A stretch of DNA of 64,000 nt, taken from the NCBI RefSeq assembly GCF_036250675.1, contig NZ_CP109592.1:1364001-1428000 (forward strand), given 5' to 3'. Shown here one piece after another: positions 27,698 through 36,817 of this stretch; position 1 is the stretch's first letter; the number at the start of each line of letters is the position of its first letter. The translations under genes were made by a program, and so were the position numbers. The stretch comes from Streptomyces sp. NBC_01689 (GTDB lineage Bacteria > Actinomycetota > Actinomycetes > Streptomycetales > Streptomycetaceae). The notes under the pieces are model-generated. The model was not told the DNA's origin, made no database searches, and worked only from the letters and a program-made list of their open reading frames with translations.

Positions 27698-28441
27698 TCA
27701 CAGCACGCCGGCCCCGCGCGTCGCCAGAGCCGTGGCGAGCAGGCCGCCGGGCGGTCCCGTCGGGGCGCCGGACGTCAGGAGTTCCGCGACCGCCACGGCA
27801 GTGGACCGATGCCAGGTGCCGGCCCGGCGGAGCATGGCGTGGCCGCCGGTCTTCACCAGCAGGACCCCGGCGTGCGCACCGGCCTCCCGCGCACGGTCGA
27901 CGAACGCGACGGAGGCCCGGGGGTCGGTGATCCGGTCCCGGTCGCCGTGGAGCACGAGCACACGGCGGTCCCGCAGTTGGGTCACGGGTTCGCTGTCCGG
28001 GCACCACGGGGCGAGCGCCACCACTCCCCCGACCTGTGGTGCGTCGGCGACGCGCAGCGCCGTGCGGCCTCCCATCGAGTGCCCGACGAGGATCACGGGC
28101 ACCTCGCCGATCAGCCGGGTGAGTTCCGCGAGAGCCCGCCGGGCGTCCTGGACCGGATCGGCCCGGGAACCGTTCCATCCCCGGTGCCGGTAGCGGACCT
28201 TGCCGAGGAAGACCCCTCCGTCCGGCACCGCCGCGGCGACGGCTCGGGCGACCGGCCGCATGCGCAGTGCCGCGACGTGCCAGGGCCGTGAAGGCTCCAG
28301 GCCGTCGGCCCTGCCTCCGTGCAGGAAGAGCACGGCCGCGCTCGCCGGCCCCCGGGGCCTCAGCGGCACCAGGGCCGGTCGGTCTCCGGCCGGCCGGTGA
28401 CCCGGCGTGGTCTGGGGAGTCCTGCGCGTACGGCTGTCCAT
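27698..28441 (-). CDS. Alpha/beta hydrolase (dienelactone-hydrolase-like)
   Basis: 247 residues from the ATG at 28441, preceded by AGGAAGAGG. The hydrolase core shows AAVLFLHGGRADG, VRYRHRGWNG, the nucleophile elbow GHSMGG at about residue 135, an acid in VLVLHGDRDRITDP and a His in VKTGGHAMLRRAG. This small single-domain hydrolase resembles dienelactone-hydrolase or KANL3/Tex30-like proteins. No signal peptide. The substrate is unknown. It is transcribed alone, with no coupled neighbour. Confidence 0.8.
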   Translation of the reverse strand: MDSRTRRTPQTTPGHRPAGDRPALVPLRPRGPASAAVLFLHGGRADGLEPSRPWHVAALRMRPVARAVAAAVPDGGVFLGKVRYRHRGWNGSRADPVQDARRALAELTRLIGEVPVILVGHSMGGRTALRVADAPQVGGVVALAPWCPDSEPVTQLRDRRVLVLHGDRDRITDPRASVAFVDRAREAGAHAGVLLVKTGGHAMLRRAGTWHRSTAVAVAELLTSGAPTGPPGGLLATALATRGAGVL

Positions 28442-28636
28442 CGCACCTCTTCCTCGGGCCCGGCTCGGTCGTGGGGACGCCGTGTCCCGCCGCCCCCACG
28501 TCATCCGTCGCCGCGCGCCGTACGGATTGGTCGCCCCGCGGGACCGCCCGCCGGTCCTGCGGCGGGGGTCCGGGCCGGGTGTGGGGCCTGCCGACGTTCC
28601 GTGGGCAGGCGCGAGATGAGGAAGGGGGGCGTGGGA

Positions 28637-29002
28637 TCAGACGTCGAGGTCCGCTTCCAGTCGCTTGAGGTTGTGTCGGGCCAGGGCCAGGTTGCTGCGG
28701 CCCCTGTCGAGCGCCAGATACAGGAAGAGGGTGCCGTTCGCGCTGGTCAGCGGCCTGATGAGATGGTACTGCTCACCGAGGGTGATCAGGATGTCCTCGA
28801 TCGAGTCCGTCATGTTCAGGGAGGCGAGGGTGCGCTGCTTCGCCCGGACGACCTCGGTGTTGCCCGCGGCGGCGAGCTCCAGGTCGAGACCGGGGCCGCC
28901 GCCGAGCACTCCGAGGGCCATACCGCTGTCGTAGTCCACCAGTGCGACTCCGAGAGCCCCGTCGATGGCCATGGCTTCCTTGAGAGTGGTCTCGATGTTC
29001 AC
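28637..29002 (-). CDS. Roadblock/LC7-like protein 1
   Basis: 121 residues from a GTG at 29002, with GAGGG at suitable spacing; a longer frame upstream lacks homology. The fold signature of roadblock/MglB proteins is visible: MAIDGALGVALVDYDSGMAL, then LASLNMTDSIEDILITLGEQ, then FLYLALDRGRSNLALARHNL. Such proteins are GTPase-activating or scaffolding partners of small Ras-like GTPases. No GTPase is encoded nearby. It is divergent from roadblock gene 2 and shares a 160-bp intergenic region with it. Confidence 0.8.
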   Translation of the reverse strand: MNIETTLKEAMAIDGALGVALVDYDSGMALGVLGGGPGLDLELAAAGNTEVVRAKQRTLASLNMTDSIEDILITLGEQYHLIRPLTSANGTLFLYLALDRGRSNLALARHNLKRLEADLDV

Positions 29003-29162
29003 CTGGTTGCCCTCGTTTCCTGGCCTTCGGGGTGTCAGAACCGTCGAAGACGTCGATCTGGGGGAGTTGCGCAAGAGGCCAAGGAACGTCACATTCGTTC
29101 ACTGGTGCGCTAGTTATCCCTTAAAGTACTGCGCATGGAGCGATCAGTGAAGGGGGGAGCCG

Positions 29163-29513
29163 ATGCCGACGCTCGAAGAAGGACTCAGCGGTCTCCTCGC
29201 GGCGCCCGGCGTCACGGGTGCCGCACTCGTGGACGCGGTGACGGGTCTCGTCTACGCGGCGGCCGGTGACACGCACACGGGCGAGGACTCGCACGACCTC
29301 GCCGTTCTGGCCGGCGACCGTCTCAACAGGGCGGGTTTCGAAGGTGAAGTGGAGAGCGTGATCGTGTCCACGCAACGGGAACACCAAGTGGTCCTGCGTC
29401 TCGGGCGGCAGGGCGACCCCCTGCTGCTGACGGCGACGGTCGACCGCTCCCGTACGAGTGTGGCCTGGGCGCTGCAGGACCTGACCCAGCGCGCCGACGC
29501 TCTTCTGACATGA
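29163..29513 (+). CDS. Roadblock/LC7-like protein 2
   Basis: 116 residues with a roadblock-like pattern: LLAAPGVTGAALVDAVTGLV at the start, a central helix LAVLAGDRLNRAGFEG, and the beta strands VVLRLGRQGDPLLLTATVDR. AAGGGGGGA precedes the ATG. Its stop overlaps the next start (ATGA, 29510-29513), so it is co-translated with the DUF4388/winged-helix gene. Likely a small cytoplasmic scaffold protein. Confidence 0.7.
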   Translation: MPTLEEGLSGLLAAPGVTGAALVDAVTGLVYAAAGDTHTGEDSHDLAVLAGDRLNRAGFEGEVESVIVSTQREHQVVLRLGRQGDPLLLTATVDRSRTSVAWALQDLTQRADALLT

Positions 29514-30379
29514 CCGATCTGCACACCGGACAGTCGGCCGCTCCCCGCAACGTCTCGTCCCTGCTGAACTCCCTGGGGGAGCAGAAACGTAACTGCACCG
29601 TCCTGGTCGCGGGTTCGCCCGGTGGGGCGATCCATCTGCGTGACGGCCTGGTGGTCGCCGTGGAGACGCCGGGTGCGCCCACGGTGGAGGGCCTGCTCCT
29701 GCGCTCCGGCCGTGTCACGGAGGAGGCGTGGGCCGCCGTCTGCGCGGCCGACCCCCACCACGAGCGGACGGCCGCGGAACTGGCCGGTCGCGGACTCGTC
29801 GGCGCGGGAGAGTTCGAAGTCGTCTGCACCGCGGCGGTGTTCGACGGGGCCTTCGCCCTCTCCCTCACCACGCCGGGAAGTTGGGAGGTGGCGGAGGCCA
29901 CGCCCGTCGTCCGGTCCGGACGGACCGTCCGGCCCGAGCGGCTGATACGCGAGTCCTCGAACCGTCTCGCCGTGCTCTCCGACGCGCGGGGTTCGGCCGG
30001 TGAACGGGCGCGCTCCCGGGTCCGCCGCACCTCGGCCGCCGAGCACGGTACGGAGGGCACGGTCGTTCCGCGCCGTCTCCCGGCGCGCGTGCGGGCGGTC
30101 CTGGACGCGGCGGACGGGCGGCGCACCTCCCGCGACATCGCGTTCGCGCTCGGCCGCGGCCTGTATCCCGTCCTGCTCGACCTGAGGCGACTGGAGGACG
30201 ACGGGCTCGTCGAGCGGGAGATCCGCGTGCCCGTCCCCAGGCGCCCCAGCACCGCGCCGCGTTCGCTGCCCGCGCGCACGCCCTTCCCGGAGACTCCCGC
30301 GACGGGCGCGCTTCCCCGGCGTGTCCCCGGCGGCAACTCCCTCCAACCGTCGTCGGAACCTCCGTCGGCAGCACACTGA
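29510..30379 (+). CDS. DUF4388 (PATAN)-like protein with winged-helix domain
   Basis: 289 residues. The N-terminal half is DUF4388/PATAN-like: SSLLNSLGEQKRNCTVLVAG, then GAIHLRDGLVVAVETPGAPT, then LLLRSGRVTEEAW. The region around residues 200-240 (ARVRAVLDAADGRRTSRDIA, then LYPVLLDLRRLEDDGLVE) looks like a winged helix of the MarR/DprA type. The C-terminus is a Pro/Ser-rich tail. In other bacteria PATAN proteins join protein complexes in two-component and GTPase signalling. It is sandwiched between two roadblock genes and is probably part of the same signalling unit. DNA binding is not proven. Confidence 0.7.
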   Translation: MTDLHTGQSAAPRNVSSLLNSLGEQKRNCTVLVAGSPGGAIHLRDGLVVAVETPGAPTVEGLLLRSGRVTEEAWAAVCAADPHHERTAAELAGRGLVGAGEFEVVCTAAVFDGAFALSLTTPGSWEVAEATPVVRSGRTVRPERLIRESSNRLAVLSDARGSAGERARSRVRRTSAAEHGTEGTVVPRRLPARVRAVLDAADGRRTSRDIAFALGRGLYPVLLDLRRLEDDGLVEREIRVPVPRRPSTAPRSLPARTPFPETPATGALPRRVPGGNSLQPSSEPPSAAH

Positions 30380-30465
30380 GCCACGCCTCGTACGACCGTC
30401 ACTCCGCCCTCGGCCACATGAGGGCGGGCGACGGGTCCTCCATGCAGAAGGAAACAGGTCAAGCC

Positions 30466-30852
30466 ATGAGTGAAGCCACAGCAGACCCGGTCCACGGCGT
30501 CCTGGCCGCCCTGCGGGACACCGTGATGGGCGTCACCGAGAGCGTCCTGGCGACGGCGGACGGACTGCTCGTCGCGGCCGACGCCGAGAAGACGCACCCG
30601 GAGTCGATGGCGGCCGTCGCCGCGGCGGCCCTCTCGCTGGGACACCGTCTCGCCGAACAGGGCGGCACCGGCGCCCTGCGCGAGATGAGCGCCCGCTGCG
30701 GCACCGGGCACGTCATCGTCACGGCGGTCGGCAGTCGCGCGCTGCTCGTCGTCGTGGCCGACGAGGGACTCGATCTCGCAGCGTTCCGCCGCGAGATCCC
30801 CGCCGTCGTGGAGGAACTCACCGCGCATCTCGAAGCCGACGTGACCTCCTGA
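30466..30852 (+). CDS. Roadblock/LC7-like protein 3
   Basis: 128 residues from the ATG at 30466; ATGs at 30442 and 30418 are in frame but less like the family start. Roadblock pattern: LAALRDTVMGVTESVLATAD, then GLLVAADAEKTHPESMAAVA, then [20 protein letters not shown]. It is the third roadblock-type protein in 2.3 kb and lies 86 bases after the DUF4388-like gene in the same direction. Typical actinobacterial conservons pair such a protein with a histidine kinase, a DUF742 protein and a GTPase, none of which are present. Confidence 0.8.
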   Translation: MSEATADPVHGVLAALRDTVMGVTESVLATADGLLVAADAEKTHPESMAAVAAAALSLGHRLAEQGGTGALREMSARCGTGHVIVTAVGSRALLVVVADEGLDLAAFRREIPAVVEELTAHLEADVTS

Positions 30853-31050
30853 CCCCGGGGCCCGGTGAGAATTGCCCGCCGACCTCGTGACGCCCGCCGT
30901 CCGGCGTCGGTGACGCCCGCCCCCGGCCCTCGTGACACCCGTCGCCCCGGCTGCCTGACGCCCCCTCTCCCGGCCACGGGCCCCGTGCCCTGCCCGGTCG
31001 ACGGCGCCCGCACCAGGGCGTTGTCAGTGGTGGCGTGCAGGATGACGGGT

Positions 31051-33156
31051 ATGACAACACCAGCTGCAGTGATCGTGGATGCCGTCGCCTACGCACAGGC
31101 GGTCGAGGACGCGGTGCGGGCGTCGGCGGCCTACTACACAGGCGGCACATCCGTCCTGGACGACGACGCCTACGACCGGTTGGTGCGCGGTATCGCGGCA
31201 TGGGAGGCGGAGCACCCCGAGGAGGTGCTGCCCGACTCGCCGTCGGGCAAGGTCGCCGGCGGCGCCGTGGAGGGCGACGTCCCGCACACGGTGGCGATGC
31301 TGAGCCTGGACAACGTCTTCTCCGCCGAGGAGTTCACCGCGTGGACCGCGTCCCTGGCCCGCCGGATCGGCCACGAGGCGACCCGGTTCAGCGTCGAGCC
31401 GAAGCTCGACGGCCTCGCGATCGCCGCCCGGTACACCCGCGGCCGTCTGGAGAGACTCGTCACCCGGGGCGACGGGACGGCCGGGGAGGACGTCTCGCAC
31501 GCCATCGGGACCATCGAGGGACTCCCGCTCAGGCTCGCGGAGCCGGTCACGCTGGAGGTGCGCGGTGAGGTCCTGATGTCCACCGCGCAGTTCGAGTACG
31601 CCAACGAGGTGCGTACCGAGCACGGCGGGCAGCCGTTCGCGAACCCGCGCAACGCCGCGGCGGGCACCCTGCGGGCCAAGGACCGCGCCTACACCGTGCC
31701 GATGACCTTCTTCGGGTACGGACTGCTGCCGCTGCCCGACACGGACAGCGCGCTCGCCGAGCGCCTGGCCGGGCCGGCGCACAGCGACCTCATGGCGCTT
31801 GCCGGAGCGTACGGGGTGAGCACCACCGCGACCACCGCCGTGCCCGGCATCACCGCCGAGACCACCGAGCAGGTCCTGGCCCGCGTCAAGGAGATCGCGG
31901 CGCTGCGGGCCGAACTGCCCTTCGGGATCGACGGAATCGTGGTCAAGGCCGACCTGGCCGACGACCAGCGGGCCGCCGGATCGGGCTCGCGTGCCCCGCG
32001 CTGGGCCATCGCCTACAAACTGCCCGCGGTCGAGAAGATCACCCGGCTGGTGGGCGTCGAGTGGAACGTGGGCCGTACCGGCATCATCGCCCCGCGCGCC
32101 GTCCTGGAGCCGGTCGAGATCGACGGCTCCACCATCACCTACGCCACGCTTCACAACCCGGCGGACATCACCCGCCGGGACCTGCGCCTGGGCGACCACG
32201 TCATGGTGCACCGCGCCGGTGACGTCATCCCCCGTGTCGAGGCGCCGGTCGCCCACCTGCGCACCGGTGAGGAGGAGCCGATCGTCTTCCCCGAGGTGTG
32301 CCCGCGGTGCGGATCGGCCATCGACACCGGTGAGCAGCGCTGGCGTTGCGCCAACGGCCGCAACTGCCACCTGGTGGCGGCCCTCTCGTACGCCGCCGGA
32401 CGCGACCAGCTCGACATCGAGGGCCTCGGCTCCACGCGTGTCGTGCAGCTCGTCGAGGCAGGCCTGGTCGCCGACCTCGCCGATCTGTTCGCCCTCACCC
32501 GCGAGCAGCTCCTGGGCCTGGAGCGGATGGGCGAGACCAGCACCGACAACCTGCTGGCCGCGATCGCCGCGGCCAGGGCTCAGCCGCTGTCACGGGTGCT
32601 GTGCGCGCTGGGTGTGCGCGGCACCGGGCGCTCCATGTCCCGTCGTATCGCCCGGTACTTCGCCACCATGGACCTCATCCGCGCCGCCGACGCCGAAGAG
32701 CTGCAGCGGGTCGAGGGGATCGGTACCGAGAAGGCCCCCTCCATCGTCGCCGAGCTGGCCGAGCTGGCACCGCTCATCGACAGACTCGTGGACGCCGGGG
32801 TCAACATGACCGAACCGGGCGCCACCCCGCCCTCCCCCGTGGCCGCCACCGGGGACGCGACCGACGGCGACGCGGACGCCGCGGGCGAGGGCGCCGCGGG
32901 CGGCGGTCCCCTGGCCGGGATGACGGTCGTCGTCACCGGCGCCATGACCGGCGCCCTGGAGAAGCTCAGCCGCAACCAGATGAACGAGCTCATCGAGCGC
33001 GCGGGCGGCCGCTCCTCCTCCAGCGTCTCCAGGAAGACCACCCTGGTCGTCGCAGGAGCCAACGCGGGATCCAAGCGCGCCAAGGCCGAGGACCTCGGCA
33101 TCCGGCTCGCCGGCCCCGAGGAGTTCGCCGCGCTCGTCGCCGACTTCCTCGGCTGA
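31051..33156 (+). CDS. ligA: NAD+-dependent DNA ligase
   Basis: 701 residues; seals nicks in duplex DNA using NAD+. ATG at 31051 has AGGA eight bases upstream (ATG 31042 is also in frame). The Ia domain contains [19 protein letters not shown]. The adenylated lysine is K118 in VEPKLDGLA. The OB fold is followed by a four-Cys zinc finger (CPRCG to CANGRNC, about 415-437), helix-hairpin-helix repeats ([14 protein letters not shown] and [14 protein letters not shown]), an acidic Ala/Asp/Gly linker (about 590-615) and a BRCT domain ([14 protein letters not shown]). All domains are present. Its accessory setting suggests it may be a second copy beside the housekeeping ligase, which cannot be checked here. 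Confidence 0.92.
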   Translation: MTTPAAVIVDAVAYAQAVEDAVRASAAYYTGGTSVLDDDAYDRLVRGIAAWEAEHPEEVLPDSPSGKVAGGAVEGDVPHTVAMLSLDNVFSAEEFTAWTASLARRIGHEATRFSVEPKLDGLAIAARYTRGRLERLVTRGDGTAGEDVSHAIGTIEGLPLRLAEPVTLEVRGEVLMSTAQFEYANEVRTEHGGQPFANPRNAAAGTLRAKDRAYTVPMTFFGYGLLPLPDTDSALAERLAGPAHSDLMALAGAYGVSTTATTAVPGITAETTEQVLARVKEIAALRAELPFGIDGIVVKADLADDQRAAGSGSRAPRWAIAYKLPAVEKITRLVGVEWNVGRTGIIAPRAVLEPVEIDGSTITYATLHNPADITRRDLRLGDHVMVHRAGDVIPRVEAPVAHLRTGEEEPIVFPEVCPRCGSAIDTGEQRWRCANGRNCHLVAALSYAAGRDQLDIEGLGSTRVVQLVEAGLVADLADLFALTREQLLGLERMGETSTDNLLAAIAAARAQPLSRVLCALGVRGTGRSMSRRIARYFATMDLIRAADAEELQRVEGIGTEKAPSIVAELAELAPLIDRLVDAGVNMTEPGATPPSPVAATGDATDGDADAAGEGAAGGGPLAGMTVVVTGAMTGALEKLSRNQMNELIERAGGRSSSSVSRKTTLVVAGANAGSKRAKAEDLGIRLAGPEEFAALVADFLG

Positions 33157-33365
33157 GCGGGCCCGTCCGGGCCTGTTCCGCACCTCACACCGGCGGCGGG
33201 CGCGGGACGGGAACAACCGCCGCCGCCCGGCCGTTGGAAGAGGTGTGGCTGCGGAGGGGACAGTGTCCCCGGGCCCGACCGAAGGCCATGGGGACGATCG
33301 TCCGGCTGAAGCCCCATGGAGCCCCCCGCCGAGAGGCGACCGCCCTCCGCCGGCCACCTCGTACG

Positions 33366-33397
33366 GCCCCGGCTGGTCTCCCCCGTCCAGCCGGGGC
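33366..33397. terminator. Terminator hairpin between convergent genes
   Basis: Perfect 11-bp stem GCCCCGGCTGG (33366-33376) with CCAGCCGGGGC (33387-33397), followed by TCTCTC. It lies between ligA (plus) and the FAD oxidoreductase gene (minus). Confidence 0.75.
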
Positions 33398-33436
33398 TCT
33401 CTCATGAGCGGCCCCGCCCCGGGTCCTGCCGCACGG

Positions 33437-34678
33437 TCACGACGCGAGGTCCCGCGCCACCGCGCGGGCCGCACGGGCCCCCGAGGCCAGCGCCCCCTGC
33501 ACGGAGCCGGTGGCCCGGTGGTCACCGCACACGTACCGGCCGGGAGCGAACCGGGTGGTGCGGCTCAGCGGGTGCGGCGGCGGCATGGCGGGCAGCGCGT
33601 CGGGCACGGTGGTGGCGCGCAGGAGCTGCCACGCGCCGGCATCGGTCCCGTACACCTCGGTGAGTGCCGCGCGCGTCTCCTTCTCGCGGTCCCCGTGGTC
33701 GTCGCCCAGCACGGACGTGGCGATCAGCGCGCGGCCGGCCGGAGCGTAGCCGGGCACCACCTCGCTCAGGACGCAGGTGTTGAGGAACCTCCGGCGCACG
33801 TCCGTCAGGAGGGTGGGTTCGGCCAGGGGAGAGCGCTCGGCGGCGTGATAGTACGTCGTCACCACTCGGTACTCCGGTACGTCCAGCCCCGGCAGCAGAG
33901 CGGCGGCCGGGACCGGTCCGGTCGCCACCACCACGGCCCGCGCGGGCAGTTCACCGCCGTCGGCCGGCGCGACCCCGGTGTCCGTGAGCCGGGCCACCGG
34001 GGCGCCGAGGCTCACCGTTCCCGGCGGCAGCGCGGCGGCCAGGAGCTCCGGCACCGCCCCGATGCCCGCGGACGGCAGACAGAGGGTGCCCCGCAGCATG
34101 CTGCGCCAGACCAGGTGGAAGACCCTGCTGGAGGTCTCCAGCTCGTCCTCCAGGAAGACCCCGGAGAGGAACGGACGGAAGAAGTTCTCGACGAACTCCT
34201 CGGAGAATCCGGCCTCCGCCAGGGCGGTGCGCGTCGTGCGGTCGTCGCCGGTCGCCGGTGAGCGGACCGGGGCGAGCAGGTCGCGGGCCGACAGGACTCC
34301 CAGGGCGAGCAGGTCCCGGCCGCCGGCGAACCGGCCGGGGCGCAGATCACCGAGCCGGTGCGGCTTCCGGGTCGGGTCGCCGAAGCGCAGCACACCCTCG
34401 TCGGTGTGGACGAGGATGCCGGGGGTGAAGGGCCGCAGCCGCAGCTCCCGCAGCGGAAGGCGGCGCCGGACCTGGGGGTAGGAGGTGTTGAACACCTGGA
34501 AGCCGCGGTCGAGCAGGAACCCCTCGTGGCGGTCCGTCCGCATGCGCCCGCCGACGCCGTCCGACGCCTCCAGGACGCGGACGCCGAGTCCGGCCCGTAC
34601 GAGGTCGTGGGCGCAGGCGAGGCCGGCGAGACCGGCGCCGACCACCAGCACATCGGGTTCACCGCGGGTGGCGGCCAT
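33437..34678 (-). CDS. FAD-dependent amine-oxidase/desaturase-like oxidoreductase
   Basis: 413 residues from the ATG at 34678, preceded by AAGGAGAG. The N-terminal FAD-binding fold reads VLVVGAGLAGLACAHDL, then GVRVLEASDGVGGRMRTD. The C-terminal segment RYVCGDHRATGSVQGALASG contacts the flavin in this superfamily, which includes protoporphyrinogen oxidases, amine oxidases and phytoene-desaturase-like enzymes. The central substrate region (FSEEFVENFFRPFLSGVFLE) is characteristic of a subgroup seen in actinobacteria and plants whose substrate is not established. No membrane segment or signal. Confidence 0.82.
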   Translation of the reverse strand: MAATRGEPDVLVVGAGLAGLACAHDLVRAGLGVRVLEASDGVGGRMRTDRHEGFLLDRGFQVFNTSYPQVRRRLPLRELRLRPFTPGILVHTDEGVLRFGDPTRKPHRLGDLRPGRFAGGRDLLALGVLSARDLLAPVRSPATGDDRTTRTALAEAGFSEEFVENFFRPFLSGVFLEDELETSSRVFHLVWRSMLRGTLCLPSAGIGAVPELLAAALPPGTVSLGAPVARLTDTGVAPADGGELPARAVVVATGPVPAAALLPGLDVPEYRVVTTYYHAAERSPLAEPTLLTDVRRRFLNTCVLSEVVPGYAPAGRALIATSVLGDDHGDREKETRAALTEVYGTDAGAWQLLRATTVPDALPAMPPPHPLSRTTRFAPGRYVCGDHRATGSVQGALASGARAARAVARDLAS

Positions 34679-34874
34679 GGGGCTCTCCTTCGCTGGGCGG
34701 CTCCGTCGGCACGGGGCGCCGGGGCACTCGGCCCTGACGGCACGAGCCCGCACGCTCCCGGACCGGGCCGCACGTCACTCTCCTGAACCGGTCTACCCGT
34801 CGTACCGGCCGCCCGGATGCGCCGGCGCGTGGATCACCCTTTCGCGCGGCCGACCGGGGGACTCCGCGACCGCA

Positions 34875-34913
34875 CGGACGCCGGTGCCGTCCCGGGGGTG
34901 GCACCGGCGTCCG
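34875..34913 (-). terminator. Strong terminator hairpin after the PRC-barrel gene
   Basis: Perfect 14-bp stem CGGACGCCGGTGCC (34875-34888) with GGCACCGGCGTCCG (34900-34913), 11-base loop, 29 bases beyond the stop of the minus-strand PRC-barrel gene. Confidence 0.85.
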
Positions 34914-34942
34914 CGTCGGGGAGGCGGCCTCCTGGGGCGGTG

Positions 34943-35290
34943 TCAGTGACCGGACCCGTAGTGTCCGCCCAGCTGGTCGCGGTAGCGCGGGTCGCCGAGG
35001 TGCTTCTCCTCGTCGAACTCGGGCGCCGCCTTGATCTCCTCCTTGGTCCGGGAGACGTGCACGGTCCGTTCGTCGTGGCTGATGGCGGTGATCGTCCCGG
35101 CGGGGAGCAGGACCCGCTTCCCGAAGATCCAGACGCCGGTGTCGACGACGACGTACTGAGAACCGACCTCTCCCGAGTGCTTGTCGACCTTGCCGATGTG
35201 GCCGTCGCTCGCGTCCACCCGGTACCCGGTCAGATCGGCGTCCGGGGTGTGACCGGCGGTCGGCGCGTAGGCCCACAGGTTCTCGTTCAC
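34943..35290 (-). CDS. PRC-barrel domain protein
   Basis: 115 residues from the GTG at 35290, with AAGGAA upstream at correct spacing. A PRC-barrel covers about residues 18-85 (LTGYRVDASDGHIGKVDKHS, then YVVVDTGVWIFGKRVLLPAG), followed by a charged helix (SRTKEEIKAAPEFDEEKHLG). PRC-barrel proteins of this small stand-alone type are common in Streptomyces and are often stress-induced; molecular roles are poorly defined. Single-gene unit with its own terminator. Confidence 0.85.
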   Translation of the reverse strand: MNENLWAYAPTAGHTPDADLTGYRVDASDGHIGKVDKHSGEVGSQYVVVDTGVWIFGKRVLLPAGTITAISHDERTVHVSRTKEEIKAAPEFDEEKHLGDPRYRDQLGGHYGSGH

Positions 35291-35607
35291 GCAGCATTCC
35301 TTCCCTTGGTCCCCGCGGGTCCCGTTCTCCGTGGAACCACGTTCTGCGCGGGTACGCGTCCCGTGGCGGTCCGCGTCGGTGCTAGTGCGCTTTCGGGGAA
35401 CCGGGTGTCCGCTGATCCGGCCGCGACACCTCCGTCCCCGCCGCACTTTCGGCGCGGACGGAACGCGGACGGGAAATTCTGCATGTCAACCACCTCCTGG
35501 GCCCACTCCGTTCGGCCTCACCCACTCCGTTCGGCCTCATGAAATCGGCCACCGTGATGCGCCCGGGCGCATGACGTAGGAGCGTGGTGGAGGAGGGAGG
35601 AGTGCCT

Positions 35608-36714
35608 ATGGGCGCGGCCGTCCCGCGGCTACGCGAGAACGGGAAGCGAGGCTGGCTGCGCGGAGCACCACCGCCGCGCTGGGTGCGGGTGCTGCCGCCG
35701 GTCCTGCTGGTGGTGGTCTGCGGCACGGAACTGGCGAGCAAGCGTCCGGTGGACATCGGATTCCTGCTGGGCGTCATCCCGTCCCTGGCGGTGCTCTCCT
35801 ACGGGCCGCTGGTGACGGCGCTGTACGGCGTCGTCGTCGTCGCCCTGCTGGTCGTTCCGGTGTTCCAGCTGAACCATCCGGGCAACACCGACCTGCTGAC
35901 CATCGTGTTCATCGCGGGACTCAGCGTGATCCTGTCCCTGGTACGCAGTCGTCGCGACGCCGACCTGGTCACGGTGCGCACCGTCGCCGAGGCGGCCCAG
36001 CTCGCCGTGCTGCCACCGCTTCCCGAGTCCGTGGGTCTGGTGCGCTGCGTGGGGCTGTACCGCGCGGCGCAACGCGAGACCCTGGTCGGCGGCGATTTCT
36101 TCGACGTGCGGGACGGCCCCTTCGGGGTGCGGGCCGTGATGGGGGACGTGCAGGGGCACGGTCTGTCGGCCGTCGGTACGGTCGCCTCGCTCCTCGGCGC
36201 GTTCCACGAGTCGGTGCTCGACCAGCGCGATCTGACCGAGGTGGCGGCCCGTCTGGACCGCCGGCTCATCGTCGACTCGTCGCGGACCGAGCACGCCGAG
36301 TTGTTCGCCACCGCGCTGGTTTTGGAGTTCTCCGCGGCCGCGGAGACCGTACGCATGACCTCGTGCGGGCACCCGCATCCGTATCTGCTGCGCGGCGGGA
36401 AGGCGTTCGAACTGGACCTCGAACCCGGTGCCCCGCTGGGCCTCGGGTTCTTCGGGCTCTCGCCGCCCCGGGTCCGCACGGTCCTGCTCGAACCCGGCGA
36501 CCGGCTCTTCCTGGGGTCCGACGGCATGTCCGAGAGCAGGGACGCCTCCGGTGCGTTCTATCCCCTGGCCGAACGGCTGACCCGGTTCGCGCAGGAGTCG
36601 CCGTCCGAGCTCACCACCCACCTCTGGGAGGACCTTCTGGGGTTCTGCGGGGCGGTGCGTGACGACGTCACGATGCTGGTCCTCACCCCCCGGACCGAGC
36701 ACGTCACCGGCTGA
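35608..36714 (+). CDS. Membrane PP2C-type (SpoIIE) phosphatase
   Basis: 368 residues from the ATG at 35608, which follows GGGAGGAG; a GTG at 35584 is also in frame. Three hydrophobic helices at about residues 25-115 (VLPPVLLVVVCGTELA, LLGVIPSLAVLSYGPLVTAL, then VVVALLVVPVF and IVFIAGLSVILSLV) precede a complete SpoIIE domain. Metal-binding motifs are GGDFFDVRDG, GDVQGHGLSAVG, LGSDGMSESRD and RDDVTMLV. It probably acts on an anti-sigma-factor antagonist in response to an envelope signal. It is common in Streptomyces as a lone gene. No partner genes are adjacent. Confidence 0.88.
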   Translation: MGAAVPRLRENGKRGWLRGAPPPRWVRVLPPVLLVVVCGTELASKRPVDIGFLLGVIPSLAVLSYGPLVTALYGVVVVALLVVPVFQLNHPGNTDLLTIVFIAGLSVILSLVRSRRDADLVTVRTVAEAAQLAVLPPLPESVGLVRCVGLYRAAQRETLVGGDFFDVRDGPFGVRAVMGDVQGHGLSAVGTVASLLGAFHESVLDQRDLTEVAARLDRRLIVDSSRTEHAELFATALVLEFSAAAETVRMTSCGHPHPYLLRGGKAFELDLEPGAPLGLGFFGLSPPRVRTVLLEPGDRLFLGSDGMSESRDASGAFYPLAERLTRFAQESPSELTTHLWEDLLGFCGAVRDDVTMLVLTPRTEHVTG

Positions 36715-36735
36715 ACCGGCGCGGGGGCCGACGAG

Positions 36736-36777
36736 CCCGCCCGACCGGTCCGCGCAGGGCGGGTCCGGACGGGCGGG
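36736..36777. terminator. Bidirectional terminator hairpin
   Basis: Arms 36736-36751 and 36762-36777 pair over 16 positions with two mismatches around a 10-base loop. The hairpin lies between the convergent phosphatase and metallopeptidase genes. Confidence 0.7.
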
Positions 36778-36817
36778 TCGGGTCAGCGGGAGCGGGCCCG
36801 GTGCGGGCCGGCCGGGG

